DNA of 64,000 nucleotides from Gordionus sp. m RMFG-2023 (lineage: Eukaryota; Nematomorpha; Gordioida; Chordodea; Parachordodidae): contig NC_088777.1 of the NCBI RefSeq assembly GCF_954871325.1, positions 10,331,366-10,395,365 of the forward strand, given 5' to 3'. This document shows positions 34,650 to 48,312 of this stretch, piece by piece. A program made the translations under genes and the position numbers. Each line of letters begins with the position of its first letter. The stretch's first letter is position 1. The notes beneath the pieces are model-generated. The model saw only the letters and a list, made by a program, of their open reading frames with translations, ran no database searches and was not told the DNA's origin.

Positions 34650-34986
34650 CAATGACATATAATAATACCTAGACTGACAATTCATTCATTAAAAGTGTAC
34701 ATCAATACAAATCAGCTAGAGACGCCATCTTGGTTACTGTAATAAATATTAAAATTTTAAACGAGAGCCTAATTTTATATTATATCTGATGCAAACTTTA
34801 TTAAAGAATTGCCTGATCATCGAGATAATAAGAAAGTAAGTTATCAATTTAATATTAGTTTTTAACATGAAAATAATTATTATAAAGGTTACCAAAATGG
34901 CGGGTCCAGCTGATTTGCTTTTAACGACGCTTAAAAATGCATTTTAATGAATGAATCGTCAGTCTAGGTATTATTATATGTCATTG
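34650..34986. repeat. Foldback MITE with perfect 8-bp target duplication
   Basis: A 337-bp element with long terminal inverted repeats. The left begins CAATGACATATAATAATACC and the right ends with its inverse, nearly perfect over the first 30 or so bases. Similarity resumes further in (GACGCCATCTTGGTTAC against GGTTACCAAAATGGCG). It is flanked on both sides by GTCCAGCC. An 8-bp duplication suggests hAT, though the terminus is not a standard hAT one. Non-coding. Confidence 0.85.
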
Positions 34987-37900
34987 GTCCAGCCTATTCA
35001 AAATTAAAAACAAAAATTAGGTAAAGCTAGAACCCTACCTTATAGCTACTTTTCTTTTAGTGCTGGTTCTACTATGTCTTAATTATTTATATCCTCATTT
35101 TTAAATAGTGCTTGTTTTTTTTAAAAAAAAACTAGCTATTTAACAATAAATAAAAAAATATACCCCTTGTCTTTATTACCAACTCTTGAATAATTTTAGG
35201 ATCAATTAAGAATTATTTTATATCATTTTTTTATAATTCTAATCCATTTTATAATACCTGTATCAAAAAAAACGATGACAGATGTCCGAAATATATTTTA
35301 ACATGAATTTCTTGAGCTTCAATTAGAACGGTTTGAAAATTGGTTATAAAAACGGTACTCACTTGCTATTGCAAAATATATGCAAGATTTGGTTACCGAC
35401 ATGGTAAAAAACATTAAATTTAGCTAACAGAAACTAAATATTTAAATTAACCATTATTTAAAAAATATTATATATGTATAATACTCATTAAGATTATCAT
35501 GTTTTGTTGTTAAATTAACCATTTAATTTAATATATAAGGTAAAAAAAATTGTACATAGTATATTTTTGCGTAAGGGAGGTTTCAATAAAAAAATTTTGT
35601 CATGGAGTCTTCTCGATAAGTTTGGGTGTGGGGAGGGGTTAGAAATCCCTATGTTTTTAAATAATAGAAAAATTTATTATTAATATAGTCAATATTTAGA
35701 TTTCCTGAAAAAAAGCATTAATTTTCTTTTTCAAATAATCAAAATTGTTACAAATTTGGAGCAAAATTTCAATTCAATATGGATTTCCTCTGTGTCTATG
35801 CTAGTATTGTTTTACAATTTTGCAGAAAAATAACTATAACTAGTTATCCTTTTAAGGGTGTAACTAAATACTTTTAAAAATTAATTGTTAACAATCTTAT
35901 CAATCTATGGCATCAAGTTGTAAAGTAGAACATAAAATTATTTTCAAATCATTAATCGAATTCATTACTACATTTCTTGGCCTTGATAATTAAGAAAATT
36001 TAATTAAACCACCCCCTTCTAAATTTTTTATGTCACCTTTATCTATTTCTTATAGATAAGATTGCAGGGTATAATTGTGTATTCGAATAAAAATTCTTTA
36101 AAACTTCAAAAATAAGATTGAAGGGCTTAAAAATATGACAGAAAAAAATATATAAATATGTTCAAAAATCAATCCCCCTTATTTCTTCACGCAATCAAAA
36201 TGTAAACAAATTTATGGTATCCTTTGTTGAAAGATATAATTTTACAGGTAAATTCTTGATAAATATATTTTTTAAACATAATTTAATTATCATCCTTCCC
36301 TTTACTGGTGCTCATTCATATTTGATCTTTATTTTTTTTAAAAAAAATCATTTTAAATCATATTGACAACTTTTATAAACTATTATTTTTAACAATATTA
36401 TAAAATTATTATGTAATTATATATATATTTTTTTTAAGTAAATGAAAATAAATCAAGGTCTTTTCTAAGTTTGAATCTATTTGTTTAGTGGTGAAAAAAA
36501 AGGAGAAAATTTAATCTGTATAACAAGCTATAAATATTTTTTAAAAAAGTCTTATAAAATACAAAAAAAAGATAATCGTTATCGTGATTTTTGACATTCG
36601 ATACAAAGGCTAAAGATAATTATTTTGACACCTATCCCTATATTTCATATATAATATTCTTGTCATCTTTCCATTTTTTTTCTTATCTCTTCACTAACTT
36701 CTCAAGCTTAATTAAAGAAAAATAAGGTCATTTTTTCATAAAAAAATATATATATCGTTTTCAGTGTTGAATATTGACACTATAAATATATCGAATATCC
36801 TAACACTTTTGTGATCTTAAATTTTCTGGATAGTTCTAATTTCTGAATCTTATTTAAACGTTTTGGTTCTATAAATAGTTTCTAGATTTTAATCCATGAT
36901 CTATTTAAAAATGATATGAGTGAAAACATATTTATTTAATTTTATTGAAATTATAGTTAAAGAAATTAAGTATACCTTTTTTTTTTAAATTTTAAATACA
37001 ATAATTTTTTTAAATTATTTTGCAAACATTAAAATGTAAAATTTGATTTATTTTTTACGATCAGATGCTGTTCCTAATATTACTCCCTTTTAAGTCGCAA
37101 TATTTGTTCTTTTAGATATTTCAGCCTGAGAAATGGCTGTGTCCTGAACAATATTATCCATATAAAAATTGTAAAGATGATATTTTTTTAATATATTTAA
37201 TCTTATAAAATATTATTTAAAGTTAATATAGTTCTAAACCATGATAAAATGTAAAATAAACCCTAATTTTTTTTAGCTTCTATCCTGCTTTGGTTCCAAA
37301 CTTTTGTCAAAAATTTTCTTAGAATGCCATTTGATTTTTCCTACAACTTTGGTTTAGGCATATTATAAAATCAGAGTTTAAAATGATCTTCAAAATAAAA
37401 AATCATCAGAGATCATTTTAAAAGAAGATTTTTTTGAAAATGCTCCATCAGAATTCTTGATCAAATTTTATAGAAAATTCCAAATATTTGTAAAAAAAAA
37501 ATCTTTTATAAGTATAAATCTTTTGTGCCTTTTTATACAAAAATCTTTCTTTTAGTTTTTTTATTAATTTTTTCTTTTACTTTTTTGGCTATTTAACCGA
37601 TACTTAAAAGATGGCTAAATAGCCGGCTATTATTAAGCCCCGACCTAGGACACGGCCTAAATCCTTTTATTTAATTCTATTTATCACTTTACATTCTATC
37701 TATTTCATTTTATATTTCTTTCTTACTTATATTCAAAAATGCTTGACAATATAACATAATCATCGAGATATCGAAGATCTATCTTTTTTATATATACTCG
37801 ATAATTTTTAATCATTTTCTAATATATTTATAATTGTTATCTTTTTATGAAATGTTATATAATAATATAAATTGAAAATAATGTTATACTATATATAAAA

Positions 37901-40900
37901 GGTTACGCATTGCTTGCTTACCAACATTAAAAAAGAACTTAATTTGTCATCGTAGAAAAAAAAAATGAATACATAAATATTTAAATATCAAATACCAATC
38001 TAATAGTTTGGTTTTTATATACTAATAGTATTTTTTTTTAAATATTAATAATTTACTATTTATTAACCAATTATATTGAACAGTTATATAAAATAAAATA
38101 TTGAATTCAATTTTATATCTCATAGAATAAATTGATACCGTATAATTAAATTATGAGAAGACATAAAAGTATGTTTAATTTTTTTTCTTCTAGATATTAA
38201 TATTTTATGATAATAATAAAATTTTTATATTTTTAAAAATTTATAAGAACTTAAAAGAATAATAAAATAATATTAATTTTTTTTTCAACCCAAACCCTCG
38301 TCCAATTTTTTAAAATAAATTTTTAAGTCCATTCTCAAATTTTTATCTTTATTTTTAGATCCAAGCACGCCCCGGACCCGGAAATTTTTTTTAATTGAAA
38401 GACAAAAAAAATATAAATAATAACTCGTCTCGGCAATATGCCAACTAGTTAATTAAACGCATTTTACGAGGTGGAATTTACAAAAAAAATCGTTAATTGC
38501 TTTGTTCCTTATAACATAGAAATTTTAATTATAATTCTTGTTTTGATTAATGAAGGATAAAACATCGTTTTCCATGTTATTTTTAATTCACCCGCTAGTC
38601 GAATTTTGGGCCACAAGGGTATCAATTTCGGACATAGCCTTGAGGACATAAAGTATCTGCTTACAAAAGAATCGATTTCAAGTCTTAATATTTTGGCTGC
38701 ACATTTTTGGTATTTGAAAATTAAAAAATAATGAATGTTCAAAATTTTCATTATGCGATTTTATGTAATTTCAAAAATTAAACACGACCCGGGTGCTTCT
38801 GTCATATTTTTAAAATCAAATCAACTTTTATCCAAAAAAAATATATATAAAATGCTGAATTAATAAAAAAAAAATATTATGTAAATTAATCTAAATATTA
38901 CCTTTATTTTTATTTATTTTTTTTTTAAAAAAAATAATCTTATTATCATAGCTTTTGAAAAATTCTAAATTATCTTATATACAAACATATATAAATATGT
39001 CAAAGTACTGACGAGAGAATTATAGATAAATCGAAGATCACTTCAATTATTTTATGCGTTATGAATAGGGGGGATTAGTAGTAATGAGACTGATATCAAT
39101 ATTTTCCAATATATTTAGGAAACAATAATTGATAAAGTAAATCGATTTTTATATTCTCTATTTGGAGGGATAATCCAAATAAAAAAGTAGGCATGATCCA
39201 TTGATCTTTATTTAATTATAGAGAAGCATCGTTAGTAATAAATCTCATAATAATGGATTCCAATCCGGGTAAAAAAAATATTTTTCAGAGCAAAACTAAT
39301 TTTTGAAAGAATAGAATGATCGAAAATAGTGGCCTAGGTAGGGTCTGGCGTTTAATGTAATTTTTTTAAATTTTTCTTTAAGCATCCCTTTAATATATTA
39401 CATTTATCAAAATGTTATTTCAATTTGTAAATATTTTTTTTAATTTTTTTTGGGTAATGATATATTATAACTTCGGATCGAAGTTTAGCTTAAATTAAAT
39501 GGGTACTACCCGAGGTGGGTGGATTCTTTTTATTTTTGAAGCTAACCGAATTATTTTAATTCAATTTGTAAGCCCGAGCCCAATATTTTTAAACATGAGT
39601 CCGGTCCATTAAAAATTCTAAGCTCTACCCCAAATATTTTAAAATTTAAAGAGACCGAGTTTATGATCCTTTTTACTATCTAAATTTGAATTGAACAATT
39701 ATAACGCCGACATTTTGGCACTAAAAATATATAACTTCCTATTTTTTAGTAAAAAAAAAAAATTAAGAAACAGATAAAATTTTACGGGTAAATTTTAATT
39801 TTTTTAATTAACAGATTATATTTCCAAATAACAAGTTCTATATATGAGAACAGAATAGTTTATAAGTACTACAATTGAATATCTTTTTAATAATATAGGG
39901 GCAGGGGGGGGGGGTTGCCATGTATGTTAAAGGAACTAAGAGGGATAAACACTTATAATTCCCTTTTACGATTTCAATTTGAGTTTTTTTATTTGTGGGT
40001 GTGGGACTCCTTTTTAACCCCCTTCCTTATTGCTAAATTAAAAGTGAATAAAAATTAATCGTTACTTTTCCAAACTTCGCGCCCAACGATAATATTAAAA
40101 GTTGACATATTAATAATACTATTGATTACTTAATTATTAAGATGTTTAAAAAAGAGGTATTTTAATTAATAAAAACATTTATTTGAAAGAGCTAATTATA
40201 AATTAATTATATATTTAATTTTATTAGTTAAAATTGTTATTTTATTTATGATTATCTTTGAAAGAAGTACAAAAAAATTTCTTGGGGGTGACAAAAGAAT
40301 ATGAAAGGTGTTTTAACAATTTGAAAAAATAAAAAATAGGCGCAAATAAATATTTTGATTTGTCATTGCCTTATAAAATAAATATTTTTTCAATATATCG
40401 AAATAACTTTAGGAAGAACATAAATTTATAATTTTAAGATTCATCGCATGAAAGAAATAAGTAAAAGGAAGATTAGGTTGAAGATTTTTTTTTACTTTTT
40501 CATAACTCAAAGAATGATTCAGAACATAAATCGTTGGAAAAAGCCACATTTTTCTTCATCTTACTTTTAGGATAGATAATATTTGCATAAATTTTTGAAC
40601 TATTTTAAAATCATGATTAATATAAAATATTATTTTTTTAACCAAAATTTTGCTATAAACATTTTTTTTATCAATAAAAAATTTTTTTTTTAAATAGCAA
40701 TTTATACACAATTTTAATAAAAAAAATAAAATAATAAATTAATATAATATAATAGAAAATGCAGTTTCTCTATTTATTTTACCTGTAAAGGTAAATGCAT
40801 TAAATAAATTATTTAAAAAATATAAACGTAAATAAATGATGTAAATATATAATATATTTTTTTGAAAGTAATAAATTAATATTCATTCAATTTATGTCTA

Positions 40901-41940
40901 AAAATTTTTTTCTTCATATTATTTAACAGGTGAAAAGAAAATAAATGATTTTACAAAAATTTTATTGGTCAAGTTCATTATTTTTTGGACAAAAAAATAT
41001 ATATAATACATATTTTATGGGAAAAAAAATTAAAATTCTAACTCGATGAAGTATGAAAAAAATTGTATATTTATATTTAAATTATGCTCAAAAAATAATA
41101 TAATAATAATACTATATATCCAAATTCGTAATAAAATCGCGTGACAGCGATTTCTGCGAGATTTCGCGTTGCCCTTAAATTATTTGGGATTAATAATCGC
41201 TTAAAAATAAATACTATACCCAGAAACTAAAAGATTCAATAGAAAAATTGATAAAGCAGGGGCCCAGAAAAAATTATTAAACGCTTATAATCTCAATAAA
41301 TAAATAAATGTTCTATAAAATTTAAGAATGCTAAACAGAATTATTAAATATATCAGTTTATAATGGTAATGGAGATATTATGAATTATAGGATTTGGAAC
41401 ATCATTTAATCTGTTTTCTAAAGTGGAATAGGTAGAAATTATTTTTGGATAGATTTGCTAAAATATGTAGTAAAGTTCTTATATTTGGGAGAGAGGACCT
41501 AAAATGTAATTAACTAGTGATGTCAATATGCTTTTGAAAAGTAATTTTTTTTTACAATTAAGAATTATATAATTAAAAAGGTAATTAGTTGCATTATTTC
41601 AAAAGTAGCTAATTACAAATTTCACCAAATATTTTATATAACTTATCCTTTTTAATATAAATTTATATTCATAATCACTATTTATTAAAAAATATGAATA
41701 ATAAAAGGCTATAAATATATAAAATACAATATGGTAATAGGTTACAAAGAGCGGTAACATAGAATGGCAAATTTCTAAACTTATATTCTGAGTAAAGTAT
41801 TCTTTAATCGCAAGTGAATTGCATAATTTATTTTTCTATCTCCTTCAGGAAGGAAAGTGTCTCTTAGTCGAAGTTTAAAGTTGATGTAACGACAGGAACG
41901 AATTTAACTTTATTTAAACTGTGAAATTTTTTTGTTGATT

Positions 41941-42055
41941 ACAGCCACCGAAAGAAGATTTTCGTGGGTGTCCGATTTTGTGAATAAGAGCTCCATAGAA
42001 TAAAGGTTAAACAGCTGGCCTCTTGCCATTTGAAATAAGACCAATTCATATTTTT
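41941..42055 (+). mobile_element. hAT transposase C-terminal relic
   Basis: The plus strand reads TATERRFSWVSDFVNK, then after a frame change HRIKVKQLASCHLK. This is the A-T-x-E-R-x-F-S...K-R-x-x-x...N-V-x-x-L pattern of the hAT dimerisation region. Only this short stretch is recognisable, so the copy is old. Confidence 0.5.
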
Positions 42056-43670
42056 CATTGGTCAAAAGCTAGATGAAGACTGAGATTTTTAACTGAAAAT
42101 TTATACTAAAATTGAGCATGTATATAAAAGATTTTGATTGGTTTAAATTAAAAAAATATTGAATTATCATAATAATATAGAAATATAATTTTAAATAATT
42201 TGTTATGAGGGATAGTCGAGGTTTTATCAAAATGAAAAAAATTAAAATTTACGACAAAATTAATTTTTAATTCAACTAATAATAATTCTTAAATCCTTTT
42301 TTTACGCTTAATATATCTTTATATAAATCTTATATCACAAAAAGAAAATGCTTTAAAATTATAATTAAATTAAATTGTAATTTAAACAATGAAAATATTT
42401 TAAAAAATTTAATCTTGTATTGCTGCCTTTACAATCTCAAGGGGCTGAAAATAAATATTTTCAAAATTACCTTTTTTTTAGTTAACATTCTCTAAATCTT
42501 TTTTTTTTAGTTAACTTACTGTTTTTTTAGTGGTATATAAAAAAATAATTTCAAAATTTTGAGGGGGCTTTTTAAATTTTTTCAAGGGCTCAAGCCCATG
42601 CGCCCCTCCCTAGTGACGCTACTGAAGAATAGAATACATATATTTTTCTTTAATTCTTCTTTGATTTATAAAATTTGTTAAATTTTGTTAAAACATCTAA
42701 TTTGATATAAAAAAAAGCAATGAGCTTATTTATTTCTCTGATTAATTAAGGAAAAACAAATTAAATATAGGATTCGAAGAAACTTCAAAGTAGAATTAAA
42801 TAAATGCGTGTGATGACATCTAGCAACTAAGAGTTATATAATTGTAACAAGTATACATTTAGACCAGAGTTGTTAAAGTAGCGCGCTACTATTTTTGCCG
42901 CGATAGCGATAGCTTGGGAAAATATCTATTGCAGCAGCGCACTACTTTCTAATTTTAAATATTTCGTACAAAAATTAATTTATAATTTCATTAATTAGAT
43001 TTAAAAATAGGATTTCCGCATTCATTTAATTTCTAAAATATTTAAAAATATAAATTTATTTTTATGTATAAACATTTTTAATCAATCTATTTTTTTCACG
43101 TTTCAACTGGAAGGAAAAAAAATATTACTAATAAAAGATAAATAAATTTATAATCCCTCGTGCGAAACTATCGATTAGTTGAATTTATTATTAAAAGGAT
43201 TGAATATTTATTTCTTTATTCTCAAAGAAGAAATTATCTTGAATCAATCTACGTTAAATAAATTTATAACTTAAATAACGTCACCAAATTAAACGTTTAA
43301 TTTTTGATAATATTAGTAGAAGGAAATTTAATTATTATAATTGACATGATTAATTATCCGACTTTAAAAACTTCAACACGACTAGAGGTCTCTATTGGCT
43401 GTCCGAAGTCCGACCCGTCCCCTGCCTCGGACTCAGACATTGAAGACTTTTTTCTCGGTTTATGGCTCGCGTCTAGCTATAAGAGACAAGAAGTCCGTTC
43501 CGATATATAAATATTAAAAAAAGAGAGGACTTGCTTGAAACCTGACAAACTTGACTCATAATTATTTATATATCATAATTATTTCACTATGTGATTCTGT
43601 GGATAATGATTTCATTGATATGTTTTTTTAATATGTTAATTATATTTTTTTAGAAATATTTTTTTTATGT

Positions 43671-43903
43671 CAGAGAGACCTGCAGAGGTACCATTTGCAT
43701 TGACCGGATTTTTTAAAAATATATTTATTTTTAATTTTTATAGCTAGTAATAGCGATTTAAAATATTCGGTTTTTAAATATACGACCCGGCCTGGATATT
43801 TAAAAAAAAAATTTTAGGCCTGGCCCGATATTTAAAAAATAATAAAAATACATCCCAACCCATGTACCCGGGCCGGGCTTAGGACCGAGTCTGCGGGTCT
43901 CTG
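43671..43903. repeat. GC-rich hAT-type MITE, CAGAGACCTGCAG ends
   Basis: The left end is CAGAGAGACCTGCAGAGG and the right end GTCTGCGGGTCTCTG is its approximate inverse. The interior alternates CGGCC-type islands with A/T runs. An exact 8-bp duplication was not found. A related GC-rich patch beginning TAGAGGTCTC (about 43384-43500) lies just to the left. Confidence 0.6.
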
Positions 43904-44117
43904 CTTTATTGAAACAATTATATCATCTTTTTTCACAATATCAAGCCAATTATTTTTATATAATCACAATAATTATTAAATTTGATTGTAATTTTTTAAC
44001 TATTTACATGAATATTGACTAGATTACGGAGGTTAAATATATTTTAATTTAAGGTGACAATGTGGGAATAAATACACATAATTTTTATATGTTCTTAGAA
44101 GTTTTTGATATTTAAAC

Positions 44118-44222
44118 TATAAAAAAAAATTGTCGGGCTCGGGTTGGGTCTAAAAATGTGTTCTCAAATTTTTTTTAATTTGGACTCGGGTCGTCAGGCC
44201 ACAAATCACTTTGCAGTCCCTT
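44118..44222. repeat. Degenerate GC-rich MITE fragment
   Basis: TTGTCGGGCTCGGG, GGGTCTAAAAA, GGACTCGGGTCG and a terminal CACTTTGCAGTCCC-like end follow the family pattern. Boundaries are uncertain. Confidence 0.35.
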
Positions 44223-46307
44223 AAATACGACTCATTTATTTTAGTTAGAAAGAATCTTGCAAGTTGATTTTAATTAATTTATTAATTTAAAAATATTTAA
44301 ATCAAATTCAAAATGGAATTTAAGGAAACAAGGTGACCTTCAATTGTCGAAAGAGGAAGGAACACGTCTAATCAAAAAAAATCTAGCTTTTTGATAATAT
44401 AATTTTGTGAATTTATGAATCGGTTTTATTCTAAAGAAGAAGAAGAAAGAGAATATATTTATTCACTAATGTAAAAATTTATAAAATTGTGAAATTCTTA
44501 TCTCGGAGAAATGTAGGAATCATAAAACATTCATTTTCGTTTAAAAAATAAAATTAATTTTTTGGAAGATTAATATCAGTAAAAAAAAGTAAGAAAGAAT
44601 ACTAATATACCTACAAAATATTTTTTTTAATCCTACTGAAATATGATTACACTCAAACCAAAATTAACATCAAGAAATATTTTGCATCTTTAAATATTAT
44701 TAAGAAACTAATTCCTAAACTTGCATAAATTGGATATTCCAATATGAAAGAGAGAAAATTACAAAAAAAAAATGGAGAAAATGAATGCAAAATATATTTC
44801 TAAACATATTAAAATGTGACGTGAAAACTTAAACTATTCTAATTTTCTTCGAAATTTTTACTATAAATCCAGTCTAGTACTAATGCTGATCTAAAATGTA
44901 AAATATCTCTGAAACATAAATGGATGAGAATGATGATATAAGCGAAATTACACTGGAAGAAAATGTTCCTAATATTATAAATCTCTTTAATTTTCTGTAT
45001 ATTCAGATTTTAGGAAACCCCTATTTTGTTTTGTTTTAAGTGTGCACACTAAATCTAAATAGCGTCTTTCTTTTTATTCTGTGCTATATAGATGGCGAAG
45101 CAGATCTTTGTTTAGAAATGAGACGAATTAGAAGTTATAAATCTAACACCCCATCATGAAAACTCTCTTTCGGTATCCAAAATATTTTAAAAAACAAATA
45201 TTCAGAATTAAACAATCTTAAATTGGTCCCTGTTGTCACATGAACCCTCAATAACTTCGGTTACGATCCGCCTGTAGGAGATGGGAAGAAAAATAATCTA
45301 TCTCATCGGGCAATCCTAATGAATGCATATATATTCGCCAGAACATTGGTTTAAAGATTTTCCGTTCAAATTCCTTATCCATTCACGGCTCCATTAAGCC
45401 TATTATCAATCGTTTATATTATTTTTTTTTAACTTTTAAAATTTATCTTTAATTTATTTATAATATTATAATAGTATTTTAAGTCTTTTTTAAAATATAT
45501 ATATTTTTTTTGTTTTAACATATTTTTAATCCATATATATATTGTTATGTTTATATAAGCTTAAATATAATATGTTTTCTAATTAAATAACTTAAATTCT
45601 TCAGTAAAAAGACGAATATTCTTTAAAAGATAAGTCGTAACCGGCAGAAGTTGCCAAAGGAATGTAATGTATTTACTTATATTTTTTGTTAAAGACAATT
45701 CATAAGGCAGTAATATGTTTGATGTATTGACTGAGATTCTTAACATGACTTGGAGATTTGAAGTATAAATTTAGTTGACATATATTTGGCAGAAAATAAT
45801 TTACGAAAAAAATAGCAGATCATATTCAGCGTAGTTAGCAAATCTTCAGAATTAGCTATAACATAATTTTATGAGTTAATTTTAATGAATGCATAATATA
45901 ACAATAAATTAAAAATTCTTTAGTGGTTTTTACCAAACATTTCAAATTATTGTAATATATTTCGTTCAAATTAATATTCGTAACAAAATGAATGAGTTAT
46001 ATTCGTTACGTAATAAATTTTATTCAAATAATCAAAGAAATACTCACGAAGAAAATTTGAATATATATTTCGATACGGGTCAACCCTGCTCCCATTATCC
46101 TATTCTTTATTAATCCTTGGGAACTCGTGAGTCAGGAAACTTTGTATAATAAACTAAACATAATATGATGACAAAATTTAAAAGGAATTAAAATAGTATA
46201 AATGAATGGAGTGCATTGCCGTTTTTCTCGATTATTGTCAATTAATAAATCCAAATCGGGTCGTTTAAACACACTACTTTCTGATAAATATATGATATAA
46301 CAACTCT

Positions 46308-48312
46308 CAGGCGTGTACGCAGCGGGGGGGGGGCAGGGGGACAACCCCCTCACCCCCCCCCCCCTTCAGCCAAAAAATGCAGATGCTGGATATATTTTTC
46401 AAAAATATTATTGTTTATATTAATTTATATTTGTTAATATTTATTCCTATTTCATATTTTTAAATATATATTTAATTACATTCATTATCACATTCATCTA
46501 CTAAGTTATTTTATCAATTAATTTCGATTTCAAGTTTTCCGGCAAAATATCTATTTATTATTTTCAAATTTTTAGTGGCGTAATATTTAACTACCATTTT
46601 CAAATTTCTAGTCAAATAATAATTATTTCTGAGACTCCTTGTCCAACAGGGAGAAAGAAATTGCAAGCTTGTCCAACGAGATAGAGTCTCCGCCATCAAG
46701 GAGTAACAGCTTTTATGGAGTTAGAAGAGCGATAATTTGCTATTACTGAAATGTCACAATGACCTGAAAGAAATATTTCCTCAGAAGCAAGAAAATTATT
46801 GGATTCAATGCTTATTCCAAATTTTTTTTCTCATTAGAATGTATTATTTAATTATACAACTATTTTATGCAAAACTTTTCAAAAACATGACAGACTTGAT
46901 TAAGAAGATGAGAATAGCGGAGAGCATTTTATTAGAACTCAAGGATATTAGGGTTAATTTTTTATATGTTACTTGAGTCAAAAGCAGAGCTATACGTGTT
47001 TAATATTTGTCTCTTTTGAATTGCAGCAAGGCAAGCTCATCGTTAAAACATTAATATAGGATCAGTAGAAGAGTATTATAAAACAAACCCCTCTCTTAGA
47101 TACATTTATAACCCAAATAAATGAATGGTTTTTAATTCATCATGCAGCACTTATCAATCTACAAATATTACTTCCACAAAAGACTTCTCAACCTTTTCAA
47201 ATGGTGATAGAAAAAAGAATATTTTTTAGATTTTTATCATGATGTTAAAGTATCTTATGATGCCTTATTAGTTGAATAACTATGTTTATAAGATTAACTA
47301 TGGATGATATAGTCCCAAAAAATGCTATGGATGCTTAGCATTATTTCAAACACATTTTAGATTATATTCCCAAAGTATTAAAAGTTAAGGGGTTATATTA
47401 TATTAGCAACTCTTCCCATTAGTAAACTATTGAGAGAACACTTTTATAAGAAGAATAAAAGGGCCCTGCAGAGACCATTTACAAAACACGGCCCGGATTT
47501 TTTTTTTAAAAAAAATTTCAGGACCGACCTGAGTGTTTTTTTAAAAAAAATTTCGGACCCGGCCCGGGTATATTTAAAAAATTAAAATACGGTCCGGCCC
47601 GGTGGCTGGGCCTGCAGGTCTCTGAAAAACATACCAAGAAGTACAACTTCTGAAAGTAGATTGAAAGGTTTGGATCTTTTGAATATTCATAGGCATTTGA
47701 AATAAGCGAGGATGAGATAATTGAAAAATTAGCTCATTCCCAACGAAGATTGGATTTTAATTGTAAATATATAACATACAAAATACAATTATTCCTAAGA
47801 AACTTTTTGTGTATTAATTTATATTTCGAACATTTAATTTTTTTATACTTTATATATAAATTTTAAAGGCTCAAAAAATTCAAATTTCTATTTTGGGTCA
47901 TTTAAGTGATTCATAGAGTGGTTATATTCACCTTTATTATAGTTTTTCATATACCACCAGTTATATCCGTTTAATATTTTTAATTCACATTTATTTTATA
48001 GTTTTTTATATGCCGGTGTAACGTTTTAGATGAACTCCCGATTTAAATAGATTCTAATTTAGTGATATTGGCATTTATGACTGTTATTTTTTTTAGTGAT
48101 ATTGACATATTTGATTGAAGTGGGAGTACGTATAAATCAGATTTTGTTCATATAATTTTTTTATAATTCACATTAATTTAAAATTGTCTATTAGAAATAG
48201 TTATTAGTCCTAATAAATTTATGCTAGATATTTTTAAAAAACAATAATATTTCTTAAAAAAATTTATTATCCCCCCCCCCCTCCCTAGACCAAATTCCTG
48301 CTTACACGCCTC
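46308..48312 (+). mobile_element. hAT element, full length but decayed, perfect 8-bp duplication
   Basis: The element begins CAGGCGTGTACGCAGC and ends with the inverse GAGGCGTGTAAGCAGG (14 of 16 matching), flanked on both sides by ACAACTCT. Both ends continue into G/C homopolymers. Inside, plus-strand fragments read like a hAT transposase: ITEMSQxPERNISSEARKLL near 46740 and, after many breaks, TSESRLKGLDLLNIHRHLK near 47645-47700 from the C-terminal dimerisation region. At about 2.0 kb, with many stops and frame changes, it is clearly non-functional. A GC-rich MITE (47459-47624) splits the C-terminal region between the RIK and TY-like positions and is therefore younger. Confidence 0.85.
47459..47624. 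repeat. GC-rich MITE nested in the 46308 hAT element
   Basis: The left part CCCTGCAGAGACCATTTACA aligns with the left end of the 43671 copy, and the right end is GGCCTGCAGGTCTCTG. The interior shows the clearest periodicity of the family: three GGCCCGG/CGGACC islands separated by TTTTTTTAAAAAAAATTTC spacers. It interrupts the coding remnant of the host transposon. Confidence 0.65.

Larger units (their letters stand above)
32587..46307. other. 13.7-kb gene desert upstream of SHANK
   Basis: The SHANK promoter should lie at the left end, but I cannot place a core promoter in such AT-rich DNA. The interval contains the foldback MITE at 34650-34986, a hAT C-terminal relic (41941-42055), GC-rich MITE pieces (43384-44222) and several hAT-like termini (for example CAGAGTTGTTAAAGTAGCGC at 42865 and an end at 42625 reading CTAGTGACGCTACTG). 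No host exon is supported. Confidence 0.55.

Noticed and set aside
38509-38751. Minus-strand open frame of 80 codons as a host gene or relic
   Set aside because: It has no recognisable motif and sits in repeat-rich intergenic DNA with no neighbouring exon.
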